From Echinicola pacifica DSM 19836 (GTDB lineage: Bacteria > Bacteroidota > Bacteroidia > Cytophagales > Cyclobacteriaceae), in the NCBI RefSeq assembly GCF_000373245.1, contig NZ_KB890739.1, positions 162,441 through 226,440 of the forward strand: a stretch of DNA of 64,000 nucleotides. Reading direction: 5' to 3'. Positions 53,701 through 61,346 of the stretch are shown here, one piece after another. The translations under genes and the position numbers were made by a program. Under the pieces are notes generated by a model. That model saw nothing but the letters and a program-made list of their open reading frames with translations, was not told the origin of the DNA and did not search any database. The first letter of the stretch is position 1. Every line of letters begins with the position of its first letter.

Positions 53701-53977
53701 CCTGAGACAATCAAGATACCTGCTGGATATGTCTTATATGAGAATGAAAAATATTACCATAGGTTATTCCCTGCCTCAGTCGCTGATCAGCAAATGGAAT
53801 ATTGACAAAGTACGTGTGTACTTCAGTGGGGAAAATCTGTTCGAATTTGATAACCTGCAGTTGCCGCTAGATCCAGAAGTAGATTACACTTCTTCGGGGG
53901 CTAATGATGCCAATACATTTGGCCGGGTATATCCTTATAGCAGAAACCTTTCTTTTGGACTACAGCTAACGCTCTAA
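50717..53977 (+). CDS. SusC/RagA-family TonB-dependent outer-membrane transporter
   Basis: A 1086-residue outer-membrane channel that imports oligosaccharides or peptides with its SusD partner. It has a signal peptide ending LIAQ, a carboxypeptidase-regulatory-like domain (VSGTITSAEDGGTLPGVSVLVKG...GKYQIEV), the TonB box/plug region (LDEVVVVGYGTQKRSDLTGAV), and a barrel ending NLSFGLQLTL with the terminal aromatic pattern. No STN domain is present, so it is not of the sigma/anti-sigma signalling type. A second Met (MKKLLRC, 50726) is an equally good start. The cargo is inferred from context to be peptidoglycan fragments. Confidence 0.94.
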   Translation: MSNMKKLLRCCLVMACFLLFHFQLIAQTNTVSGTITSAEDGGTLPGVSVLVKGTTKGVSSDVNGKYQIEVAKGQTLVFSFIGMVTTEREVGNQSVIDLALNSDAKSLDEVVVVGYGTQKRSDLTGAVATVDTKVLESRPITDVGRGLQGTTPGLTVTTPSGQIGDNPTIRLRGMTGTLSNSGGAQPLILVDNVEIPNLQMINPEDIESISVLKDAASASIYGSRGAWGVILITTKSGKRGEAPKVNYSNNFSWATPTKTPQIAPAADGAEMAFRALQRTNPSTNVFGVVGMYFDEEGIQKMREWEQNYGGQDLGNDMVLGRDFEIRDGRLFFYRPWDAGDMFMENWTPQQKHDISVSGGSEKTNYRMGIGYLGQNGVLKVNPDEFDRYSVDLSVNTSVTDWMDVRGKVLYSKTRFTKPFYFSSNTYDPWYYLYRWPQNYPYGTYEGYPFRSAVTEVSQAKMNEETTSLARINLGTTIRPLPGLSIDANYTFDSNNFHDHQTGGEVSAYNFWSTGANLQYAPYTSASYNRVIYGSSWSNRNVGKVFGTYEKTFEDHDLKFMAGGDLESYEYWYHSSQRRDLMDMDKGELDLASGDQFVDGSRNVWATMGVFGRVNYDYKDKYFLELNGRYDGSSRLSPTERWAFFPSMSAGYVLSEEPFMESITPVMSFLKLRASWGAIGNQNAYLSDIYRIMSSYSSGWLVGSDNKLTFSTPGALPSSLTWETVETLDFGLDARFFMDKLGVTFDWYQRTTKNMHSAGEVLPASYGTSATKQNLGELETTGFELAIDYSHSFSGGLTLNAVATLSDFQEKITAFADNKSIYSNREGRVLGEIWGYETDRLFTNDDFVKDANGDLLLQDGKYVMQEGIASQSLFENSWFFYGPGDVKYKDLDGDGEISYGSNTVDDHGDLKVIGNSTPRYQYGFRLGGDYKGLDFSFFIQGVGKRDYWANGPIFVPGYRPGEAWYEHQLDYWTPENPDAYYPRPTDQGQSSNSRNFLRQSRYLLDMSYMRMKNITIGYSLPQSLISKWNIDKVRVYFSGENLFEFDNLQLPLDPEVDYTSSGANDANTFGRVYPYSRNLSFGLQLTL

Positions 53978-53989
53978 ACCAAGCAAAAC

Positions 53990-55699
53990 ATGAATCGAAA
54001 AATAGTAGTGATAATAGCTGCGGTAATCGCGCTAACAGGATGTGATGATTTTCTGGAAAAACCGCCGGTAGATCAGCTTACAGATGAGACTTATTGGACT
54101 AGTGAAGATAATGTACGGAGTTTTTCCTGGGGATTTTATACCGCTTACTTTAGCGGATATGGATCAGGATATACCTGGGGGGATTTCTTCTCAGGCCAGT
54201 CCCTGAATGATGACTTTGCCCCTTCCAGCCCTTCCCAATTCAGAAGGACAGTGCCTACCAATGCGGGCTCTTATTGGAGTTTTGCCTGGGTGCGTAAGGC
54301 CAATATTTACCTGCAAAGGATCCAGACTGTGCCTATGGACGAAGAGGCGATTGCCCATTGGTCGGGCGTGGCGAGGTTTTTCAGAGCTATGGAATACCAT
54401 GATCTCGTGAAGCAGTTTGGCGATGTGCCTTATTATGATCATGAGGTGGATGAAACTAATGAAGCGGATCTTTATCGTCCTCGGGATCCTAGAGAATTTG
54501 TTATGGATCGGGTATTGGAAGATCTGGAGTTTGCTGCCGCCAATGTTAGGCTTGATGATGGCAGTCCCGGACTTTCTGTGGATAAGGACGTGGTATTGGC
54601 TTTTATGTCTCGCATCATGCTCTATGAAGGTACTTGGCAAAAATATCAGGAAGGCAATACCGAAAAAGCACAGACTTACCTGGCCGCTTCCAAGTGGGCT
54701 GCCAATGAACTGATCCAATCTGGAAGATATAGCCTGGGCAATTATAGAGAGGTATTCACTTCCCTGAATCTGGCGGGGAATTCGGAGGTGATCATATTTA
54801 GACATTATGAGCCAGGCCTGATCACCCATGCGCTAAACAGCTATAATAATATGGAACCTCAGACAGGGGTGAGCAAGGATGCCGTGGAGACCTATCTGGC
54901 AAGTGATGGCCTGCCGATTACCCTTTCCCCTCTATATCAAGGAGACCAAGGCATCACCAATGTGATGGCCAATAGGGACGGTAGAATCTATGAGACGCTG
55001 GTGTCCACTGAGCTTCGCCTCAATGGTATTCAGTCTAATTACAGCACCTCAGGCTATGCCACACATAAGTTCTTAAATGAGGCCATCAAAGATGAGCCAG
55101 AAGGAAGCTCCAACCTGAACTATACCGACTCTCCAGTGATGCGTTTTGGGGAGGTGTTGATGAACTATGCTGAAGCGGCCGCAGAGCTGGCGACAGTAGG
55201 TGGTCCCGCCTTCACGCAGGCCGATCTGGACCAGTCCATTAATGTACTTCGTGACCGTCCAGGTATTCAGATGCCGCACCTTATGATGATGGGCGATGCC
55301 CCTGTCGTAAGTGGCGTTGTTTATGATGATCCTCAGCGGGATCCGGCCGTACCTTCCATGATTTGGGAGATTCGCAGAGAGCGTAGGATAGAGTTGATAA
55401 TGGAAGGATTCCGCCTGGATGACTTACAGCGTTGGGCCAAATATGAATATACCGATACTCAGGACAATTCAGATATCAACCGAGGCGCTTGGATCGATCG
55501 GGCAGAATACCCGGATCTGCAAAGTAGCGTGGTCTTATCTGATGGAGAGACGGGATATATCATTCCCGCGACAGCGGAAACCTCCCAGAGAAGATTTAAT
55601 GATCCTAAGGTGTACCTGGACCCTGTTCCATTGGATCAGATTACCCTGTATGCGGAGCATGGTGTGACCTTGGACCAAAATCCAGGCTGGGAAGAATGA
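53990..55699 (+). CDS. SusD/RagB-family outer-membrane lipoprotein
   Basis: A 569-residue surface glycan-binding lipoprotein that forms the lid over its SusC. The lipobox is ALTGC, followed by DDFLEKPPVDQLTDETYWTSEDNVRSF, an N-terminal SusD motif. TPR-like helices carry the core (ARFFRAMEYHDLVKQFGDVPYYD) and the C-terminal region has IWEIRRERRIELIMEGFRLDDLQRWA. It starts 12 bp after susC and is certainly cotranscribed with it. Confidence 0.94.
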   Translation: MNRKIVVIIAAVIALTGCDDFLEKPPVDQLTDETYWTSEDNVRSFSWGFYTAYFSGYGSGYTWGDFFSGQSLNDDFAPSSPSQFRRTVPTNAGSYWSFAWVRKANIYLQRIQTVPMDEEAIAHWSGVARFFRAMEYHDLVKQFGDVPYYDHEVDETNEADLYRPRDPREFVMDRVLEDLEFAAANVRLDDGSPGLSVDKDVVLAFMSRIMLYEGTWQKYQEGNTEKAQTYLAASKWAANELIQSGRYSLGNYREVFTSLNLAGNSEVIIFRHYEPGLITHALNSYNNMEPQTGVSKDAVETYLASDGLPITLSPLYQGDQGITNVMANRDGRIYETLVSTELRLNGIQSNYSTSGYATHKFLNEAIKDEPEGSSNLNYTDSPVMRFGEVLMNYAEAAAELATVGGPAFTQADLDQSINVLRDRPGIQMPHLMMMGDAPVVSGVVYDDPQRDPAVPSMIWEIRRERRIELIMEGFRLDDLQRWAKYEYTDTQDNSDINRGAWIDRAEYPDLQSSVVLSDGETGYIIPATAETSQRRFNDPKVYLDPVPLDQITLYAEHGVTLDQNPGWEE

Positions 55700-55887
55700 T
55701 CCCGATAGTGCCCGCCAAAAGAACGAGGAAAGTAAGCAAGAAAAAAGGATTTGATCGCTATTCAAAGTGATTTATCCCATGCCTAAAGTACAGATGCGCA
55801 GTTGCATTCTTGGGTAGCAAAGCATCAGGTTGATCTTTCTTATTGCTCTGCATGGTGGGAAAAAAAGTGAACGTGTTAATAGTTTAT
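55700..55887. other. Gap between susD and the GH3 gene
   Basis: No ORF or inverted-repeat copy is seen here. The last part before the GH3 gene holds a -7-like box and a strong terminator (next entries). Confidence 0.5.
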
Positions 55888-55895
55888 TAGATTTG
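55888..55895 (+). promoter_or_regulatory. Possible -7 box before the GH3 gene
   Basis: TAGATTTG matches TAnnTTTG. Transcription from here would have to pass the terminator at 55895-55929, so either the box is not used or the hairpin is an attenuator. Confidence 0.3.
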
Positions 55896-55929
55896 CCCTT
55901 CTTTTCTCTGTGAAAAGAGGGGCTTTTTT
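55895..55929 (+). terminator. Terminator between susD and the GH3 gene
   Basis: GCCCTTCTTTTC (55895-55906) pairs along 12 bp (one wobble) with GAAAAGAGGGGC (55912-55923) around a 5-nt loop, followed by six Ts. It is 196 bp after susD and 39 bp before the GH3 ATG, so it either ends the susCD mRNA or controls the downstream pair. Confidence 0.85.
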
Positions 55930-55968
55930 CAGAAATTGACTTGACACATTATTATACCTAGAAATAAA

Positions 55969-58920
55969 ATGAAAAACCCTTTGTTAAGATTTGTCTTATT
56001 ATTCACCTGTACGATACTTTCTTTTGGAAGTATAAGGGCGCAGGATCAGGACAAAGCGCCCATTCCATTTTTAGAGAATGAATCCCCTTGGGCAGAGGCT
56101 GTATTGCAGTCACTCAGCCCGGAGGAAAGAATAGCGCAGTTGATTATGATCCCTGTTTACTCCAATAGAGATCAGGCTTATATAGATTCCATCGCCTCGC
56201 TGATCGAGGAATATAAGGTGGGAGGCTTGATCTTCTTTCAAGGTGGCCCGGGGAGGCAAGCTGCCATGACCAATCGCTACCAAAAGCTGAGCAAAGTGCC
56301 CATGATGATCTCCATTGATGCAGAATGGGGGCTGGGGATGCGCTTGGATTCTACCATGAGCTTCCCTTACCAGATGGCCTTAGGAGGAGTAGAAGATGAG
56401 AATCTGCTTTTTGAGATGGGCAGGGAGATCGCCCGACACTGTAAGCGGATTGGGGTCAATGTGAACTTTGCTCCGGTAGTTGATATCAATAATAATGCAA
56501 ATAACCCTGTCATTGGGTTTCGCTCTTTTGGGGAGGACAAGCATAATGTCGCTACAAAAGCCATCGCCTATATGAAAGGGATGCAGGAAGAACACGTTTT
56601 GGCCAATGCCAAGCACTTTCCAGGGCATGGCGATACCAATGTGGATTCCCATGTGGGCTTACCACAAATTAGCTTTTCCAGGCTGAGGTTAGACTCTGTG
56701 GAGCTATATCCCTTCCGCAAGCTGATGGATGAAGGACTCGGGAGCGTGATGGTCGCTCATATGAATATCCCTGTATTGGATAATACCCCAAACCTAGCCT
56801 CGACACTTTCTAAGCCAATCGTCACCGACCTGCTGAAAGGAGAGCTGGGATACGAAGGTCTGGTTTTTACGGATGCTCTGAATATGCAGGGAGTTGCAAA
56901 ATACTACCCTCCCGGAATCGTGGATGTGAAGGCCCTACTCGCTGGAAATGATATGCTTCTCAATACCATGGACGTGAAGACGACCATAGAGCAGGTGAAG
57001 CTGGCGATCGCCAATGGGGAGATTACGCAGGAAGAAGTGGACCGTCGTGTGCTGAAGGTCCTTCGGGCCAAAGACTGGCAAGGCCTTAGCAATTGGAAAC
57101 CGATAGAGATGAAGGGCATTTACGAAGATCTGAATAGCTCAGCGTCCATGGATATCAATCGGAAATTGGTAGAAGCTTCTGTCACTGTCTTGAGAAATAA
57201 AAATGAGCTGCTTCCGATTCAGCATTTGGCGGAGGAAAAACTGGCCTATGTGGCCTTAGGGACTGATAAGCCAACAGCCTTCCAGGAAGGGCTGAGCAGG
57301 TATGTGGAGGCAGATCAGTTTTTAGTTCCTAAGAATATGGCTGTGGAGCAGCTGGCGGACTTATTGGACTCGCTGAAGGGCTATACCAAAGTGATCGTCG
57401 GATTGCATGAGTTGGGCTTAAAGGCTAGCGTGAAGAATTTCGGGATTACAGCAGAAATGAATTTATTTCTCAAAAACTTGATTGATCAGCAGGAGACGAT
57501 CGTGACGGTATTTGGAAATGTATATAGCTTAGACAAAATAGAGAATCTCCAAAATGCCGCTGGCCTGATCACCACTTACCAGGAGTCGGCATTGACCCAG
57601 GATATCGCCTCTCAAATCATCTTCGGCGGTATCGGTGCGAGCGGGAAGCTACCCGTGACTATCAACTCTCATTTCAAAATAAATGACGGCATCAAGACCC
57701 AGGGAGGGCTCAGGTTTTCCTATGTGGAGCCCGAGCGCTTAGGTATAGCCGCTGCGCAATTGCAAGGTATTAGCGAGGAGGTTCATAAGGCTATTTCCGA
57801 AAAGGCCATTCCTGGAGCCAGTGTTTTAGTGGCCAAAGACGGGAAGGTTTTTTATCAGGAAGCTTTTGGCTATCATACGTATAAGGAGGAAAATCCCGTG
57901 AAGGTGACAGACCTCTATGACCTAGCCTCGGTGACTAAGATCAGCACCTCTTTGGCAGCTTTGATGAAGCTGCAGGGGGAGGGGAAATTTGATGTGGATA
58001 AGACCTTAGGCGATTACCTGCCCCTAGCGCAAGGCAGCAATAAGGAAAATTTAAAGTATAGAGATATTCTCACCCATCAGGCAGGCCTGACGGCCTGGAT
58101 CGCCTTTTGGCAAAGTACGGTAAAGAAAAATGGACAGTTCAAATGGTTTACCTTTAAAGATCATCCGAGCAAGAGATTCCCGATTCAGGTGGCTGATCAC
58201 CTCTATATTCACCGAAATTACGCCGATAAGATCTATAAGGAAATCATGAAATCGCCAGTCAGTGGGAAGCATGATTATGTGTACAGTGATCTGTCCTTTA
58301 TCCTAGCTCCACTGGTGGTTAAGGAGATTTCCGGTGAAAATTTTGAGACCTACCTTCAAGAGGGCTTATATCGTCACCTTGGAGCCAGTACCCTGACCTT
58401 CAATCCCTATAGGCATTATGCTGAAGACCGCATAGTCCCTACAGAATATGACAGTTTGTTCAGAGGACAGCTGCTGGATGGTACCGTCCATGATGAGGGA
58501 GCAGCCATGTTAGGAGGTGTGAGTGGGCATGCAGGGCTCTTTGGGGATGCAAATGACCTTGCCAAGCTCATGCAGCTCTACCTTCAGGACGGGGAATACG
58601 CCAAGGAGGAGTTGATTAAAGGAAATACCGTGAGCGAATATAGCAAGTGCCAATTCTGTCCGGATAATTACCGCGCATTGGGCTTCGATAGACCTCGCAA
58701 GCCCGGAGACCCTAATGGCAATTCAGCACCAAGTGCTCCTGCAAGTAGCTTTGGTCATACGGGTTTTACAGGAACTTACGCGTGGATGGATCCAGAAAAT
58801 GGCCTGGTATATATCTTTTTGTCTAATAGGGTGCATCCCACCAGAGAAAATACCAAGCTGTATCAGCTAAATACCCGCACCAATGTGCTGGAGCTGGTCT
58901 ATCAAGCGCTAAATCACTAA
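55969..58920 (+). CDS. Secreted GH3 beta-N-acetylglucosaminidase (NagZ-like) fused to a serine beta-lactamase-like domain
   Basis: A 983-residue two-enzyme protein with a Sec signal peptide (FGSIRAQ). The GH3 domain (about 30-370) has the NagZ-type loop KHFPGHGDT (215-223) with the Asp-His acid/base dyad and nucleophile D302 in VFTDALNMQGV. A GH3 C-terminal-type domain follows (about 400-570). The last 370 residues are a class C beta-lactamase/DD-peptidase fold with S654-x2-K657 (ASVTKIS), YSDLSF and HTGFTGT. NagZ activity would cut GlcNAc-MurNAc; the serine domain could be a carboxypeptidase or esterase. This fusion is widespread in Bacteroidota and fits peptidoglycan degradation outside the cytoplasm. 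Confidence 0.93.
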   Translation: MKNPLLRFVLLFTCTILSFGSIRAQDQDKAPIPFLENESPWAEAVLQSLSPEERIAQLIMIPVYSNRDQAYIDSIASLIEEYKVGGLIFFQGGPGRQAAMTNRYQKLSKVPMMISIDAEWGLGMRLDSTMSFPYQMALGGVEDENLLFEMGREIARHCKRIGVNVNFAPVVDINNNANNPVIGFRSFGEDKHNVATKAIAYMKGMQEEHVLANAKHFPGHGDTNVDSHVGLPQISFSRLRLDSVELYPFRKLMDEGLGSVMVAHMNIPVLDNTPNLASTLSKPIVTDLLKGELGYEGLVFTDALNMQGVAKYYPPGIVDVKALLAGNDMLLNTMDVKTTIEQVKLAIANGEITQEEVDRRVLKVLRAKDWQGLSNWKPIEMKGIYEDLNSSASMDINRKLVEASVTVLRNKNELLPIQHLAEEKLAYVALGTDKPTAFQEGLSRYVEADQFLVPKNMAVEQLADLLDSLKGYTKVIVGLHELGLKASVKNFGITAEMNLFLKNLIDQQETIVTVFGNVYSLDKIENLQNAAGLITTYQESALTQDIASQIIFGGIGASGKLPVTINSHFKINDGIKTQGGLRFSYVEPERLGIAAAQLQGISEEVHKAISEKAIPGASVLVAKDGKVFYQEAFGYHTYKEENPVKVTDLYDLASVTKISTSLAALMKLQGEGKFDVDKTLGDYLPLAQGSNKENLKYRDILTHQAGLTAWIAFWQSTVKKNGQFKWFTFKDHPSKRFPIQVADHLYIHRNYADKIYKEIMKSPVSGKHDYVYSDLSFILAPLVVKEISGENFETYLQEGLYRHLGASTLTFNPYRHYAEDRIVPTEYDSLFRGQLLDGTVHDEGAAMLGGVSGHAGLFGDANDLAKLMQLYLQDGEYAKEELIKGNTVSEYSKCQFCPDNYRALGFDRPRKPGDPNGNSAPSAPASSFGHTGFTGTYAWMDPENGLVYIFLSNRVHPTRENTKLYQLNTRTNVLELVYQALNH

Positions 58921-58923
58921 GGT

Positions 58924-60762
58924 ATGAAGTGGTGCTGGTTGATTTTATTTTCTCTCTGTATTTCCCTTTCTCATGCCCAGGTATTTAAGTTCGGCTTTGT
59001 GACCGACACCCATATTGGCTCCCCAAATGGTCAGGCGGAGGAGGACCTGATGCGGACCGTTCAGGATATAAATGCGCAGACGGATATAGCCTTTGTCCTA
59101 GTGACGGGAGACCTGACGGAAATGGGGACGGATGAGGAGATTAGTAATGCCAGGAGGATATTGGATGGGCTATCGATTCCATATTATGTGGTGCCGGGAA
59201 ATCATGATACCGGTTGGTCCGAGTCCGCTGGCCTGACTTTTATTAAGACCTTTGGCTATGATAAGTTTGCCTTCGAATATGAGGGGTACAAATTCATTGG
59301 TACGGCATCGGGTCCCTATGTCCGCATGTCCGATGGACATATCCCTCGAGATGCGGTGGTATGGTTGGATTCGGTATTGCAGGCCACTCCTCCCAGCCAG
59401 CGAATCATCAATATTAATCATTATCCTTTGGATGAGAGCCTGGACAACTGGTTTGAACTAACCGATCGCCTAAAGGAATACAATACCCAGTTTACGATTT
59501 GCGGTCATGGTCATCGTAATAAGGTTTATGATTTTGAGGGAATAGAAGGGGTGATGGGCAGGTCAAACCTCCGTGCAAAGGAAGCTGTAGGTGGCTATAA
59601 TATCGTGGAGGTTACTCCAGATACGGTGTATTTTCACGAGAAGACTCCCGGAAAGGCAGTCGCCAACCTTTGGCACCAGCTGCCTTTATCAAGCAAGGAA
59701 TATGAAGACGATAATTCTTACCCAAGGCCTGATTATGCTGTGAATAAGGAATATGCTTCGGAGGTAACTGCAAAGTGGGATTATCACAGTTCGGCAAATA
59801 TCATTTCCACCCCTGTAGTGGTGGAAGGTTTGGTGATATATGGCAATAGCATTGGGCAGATGGAGGCCTTGTCATTGGACTCAGGGATGTTGGTATGGAC
59901 TGCAGATGCGGGGGCTGGTGTATTTTCTTCTCCTATTAGGTTTGAGGATATGGTTATTGTTGGTGCAGGAGATGGCTATGTGTATGCTTTCGATATAAGT
60001 TCGGGAGAGCAGCGGTGGAGGTATTCCGCAGAAGCAGCCGTTTTGGGTTCTCCGGAGCTCGATGCGGATAAGGTGCTGATCGGTGGAAGTGATGGCGTGT
60101 TTCGAGCGATTGATGCGGAGACTGGCGAGGAGATATGGCGGTACGAAGGGCTAAATGGGCCAGTGGTGAGCAAGCCTCTGGTGTATGATGGTTTGGTGTT
60201 CTTTGGGGCATGGGACACGTATTTATATGCATTGGAGGTTGATACTGGAAAGCTAAAATGGAAATGGTCCAATGGCTCATCAAATAGGATGTTTTCCCCC
60301 GCTATGTGCACCCCTGTCGCAGCAGAAGGACGGCTATTTATCGTGGCTCCGGATCGATATATGACGGCTTTTGATGCGCGGACCGGAGAGCAGCTCTGGA
60401 GGACCAATGAGCATACCGTGAGGGAATCGATTGGGATTTCTGAGGATGGCACAGAGGTATATGCCAAAACTATGAATGATAAAATTGTCGCCTTTGCGGC
60501 TAGGGGCAATTCACCCCAGCTCCTTTGGGAAGTAGATTGTCATTTTGGCTACGATCATATTCCTAATATGCTTCAAGTAAAAAACAGGGATGTTTACTTT
60601 GGAACAAAAAACAGCACTATTTATAGTCTTGATTCGAAGTCTCAAGCGATCAATTGGAAGTATAAAATTGATAACTCCATGGCGAATACGGTTCGTTTGG
60701 TGGATGGTAATTCACTAATAGTCACCACGATGGATGGTAAAGTGCTGCGGTTGATGTATTAG
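58924..60762 (+). CDS. Secreted metallophosphoesterase fused to a PQQ-type beta-propeller
   Basis: A 612-residue protein starting 3 bp after the GH3 gene. The signal peptide is LILFSLCISLSHAQ. The calcineurin-like phosphoesterase (about 20-240) shows the metal motifs DTHIG, VTGDLTEMG, VPGNHDTG, INHYPLD and CGHGHRN. The second half is a PQQ/outer-membrane-assembly-like propeller with repeats such as MLVWTADAGAGVFSSPI, EQRWRYSAEAAVLGSP, EEIWRYEGLNGPVVSKP and KLKWKWSNGSSNRMFSP. The substrate is unknown; the tight coupling to the GH3 suggests a role in processing cell-wall or phosphorylated glycan material in the periplasm. Confidence 0.88.
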   Translation: MKWCWLILFSLCISLSHAQVFKFGFVTDTHIGSPNGQAEEDLMRTVQDINAQTDIAFVLVTGDLTEMGTDEEISNARRILDGLSIPYYVVPGNHDTGWSESAGLTFIKTFGYDKFAFEYEGYKFIGTASGPYVRMSDGHIPRDAVVWLDSVLQATPPSQRIININHYPLDESLDNWFELTDRLKEYNTQFTICGHGHRNKVYDFEGIEGVMGRSNLRAKEAVGGYNIVEVTPDTVYFHEKTPGKAVANLWHQLPLSSKEYEDDNSYPRPDYAVNKEYASEVTAKWDYHSSANIISTPVVVEGLVIYGNSIGQMEALSLDSGMLVWTADAGAGVFSSPIRFEDMVIVGAGDGYVYAFDISSGEQRWRYSAEAAVLGSPELDADKVLIGGSDGVFRAIDAETGEEIWRYEGLNGPVVSKPLVYDGLVFFGAWDTYLYALEVDTGKLKWKWSNGSSNRMFSPAMCTPVAAEGRLFIVAPDRYMTAFDARTGEQLWRTNEHTVRESIGISEDGTEVYAKTMNDKIVAFAARGNSPQLLWEVDCHFGYDHIPNMLQVKNRDVYFGTKNSTIYSLDSKSQAINWKYKIDNSMANTVRLVDGNSLIVTTMDGKVLRLMY

Positions 60763-60789
60763 GGATTGATAATAAATAGTATTTGTTGC

Positions 60790-60828
60790 AATGGCATTTT
60801 CTCTAAGGAGAGGATGCCATTTTTTTTG
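60790..60828 (+). terminator. Terminator after the GH3-phosphoesterase operon
   Basis: AATGGCAT (60790-60797) pairs with ATGCCATT (60814-60821), with extra inner pairing of TCTCT with AGAGG-type bases, followed by eight Ts. It is 28 bp past the phosphoesterase stop. Confidence 0.9.
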
Positions 60829-61346
60829 TCTTATGCTCCAGCATGATTTCAAAGCATTTGTACTTTGAGGAAGGAAAGTAAATAGTGTTAAAGTTCTTAT
60901 TATCAATATTTTATGGCTTTTATGTCCTTAGATATTGCGTGTTCCTTCCTTTGTTTTGAAAAACACGGCGAAAGTGTGTATTTACGTTTTTGGAGGAACT
61001 GGCCGACTGATTGTGAGTAGGCTGTGGTTTGTTTACAGAATAACTCTGATCATACAGGGTATTGGTGGGTCTTTATACAAATGATTAAATGCCTATTGGT
61101 ATTGAAGTATAATGGTATTAAATTTAGTATGATCATTTTATGTTTTCATAGATGATAATATTTTGAGTTTTTATTTTCTTTATCTGCTTTATAATGGGTT
61201 TTTTAGGTTAAAAAGAATTTTGATATAAAGCGAGTACTTATGTGAGTTTTTTGGGTGAAGTCTAGGCAGAGGGAAGGAGTGGGAGGAAGGAATTGATTTT
61301 GAATAGCATAGAATATCTAACATTTACACCTATAAACAACAAGATT
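60829..61346. other. A+T-rich leader region of the LamG/lyase-like gene
   Basis: About 520 bp with long A/T runs and no supported gene, hairpin or repeat. The base composition is visibly lower in G+C than the flanking operon and matches the following gene, consistent with a transferred segment. Confidence 0.45.

Noticed and set aside
54191-54829. A 212-codon minus-strand frame inside susD
   Set aside because: It is long but fully covered by the susD frame, which has the lipobox and conserved SusD motifs; the antisense product has none.
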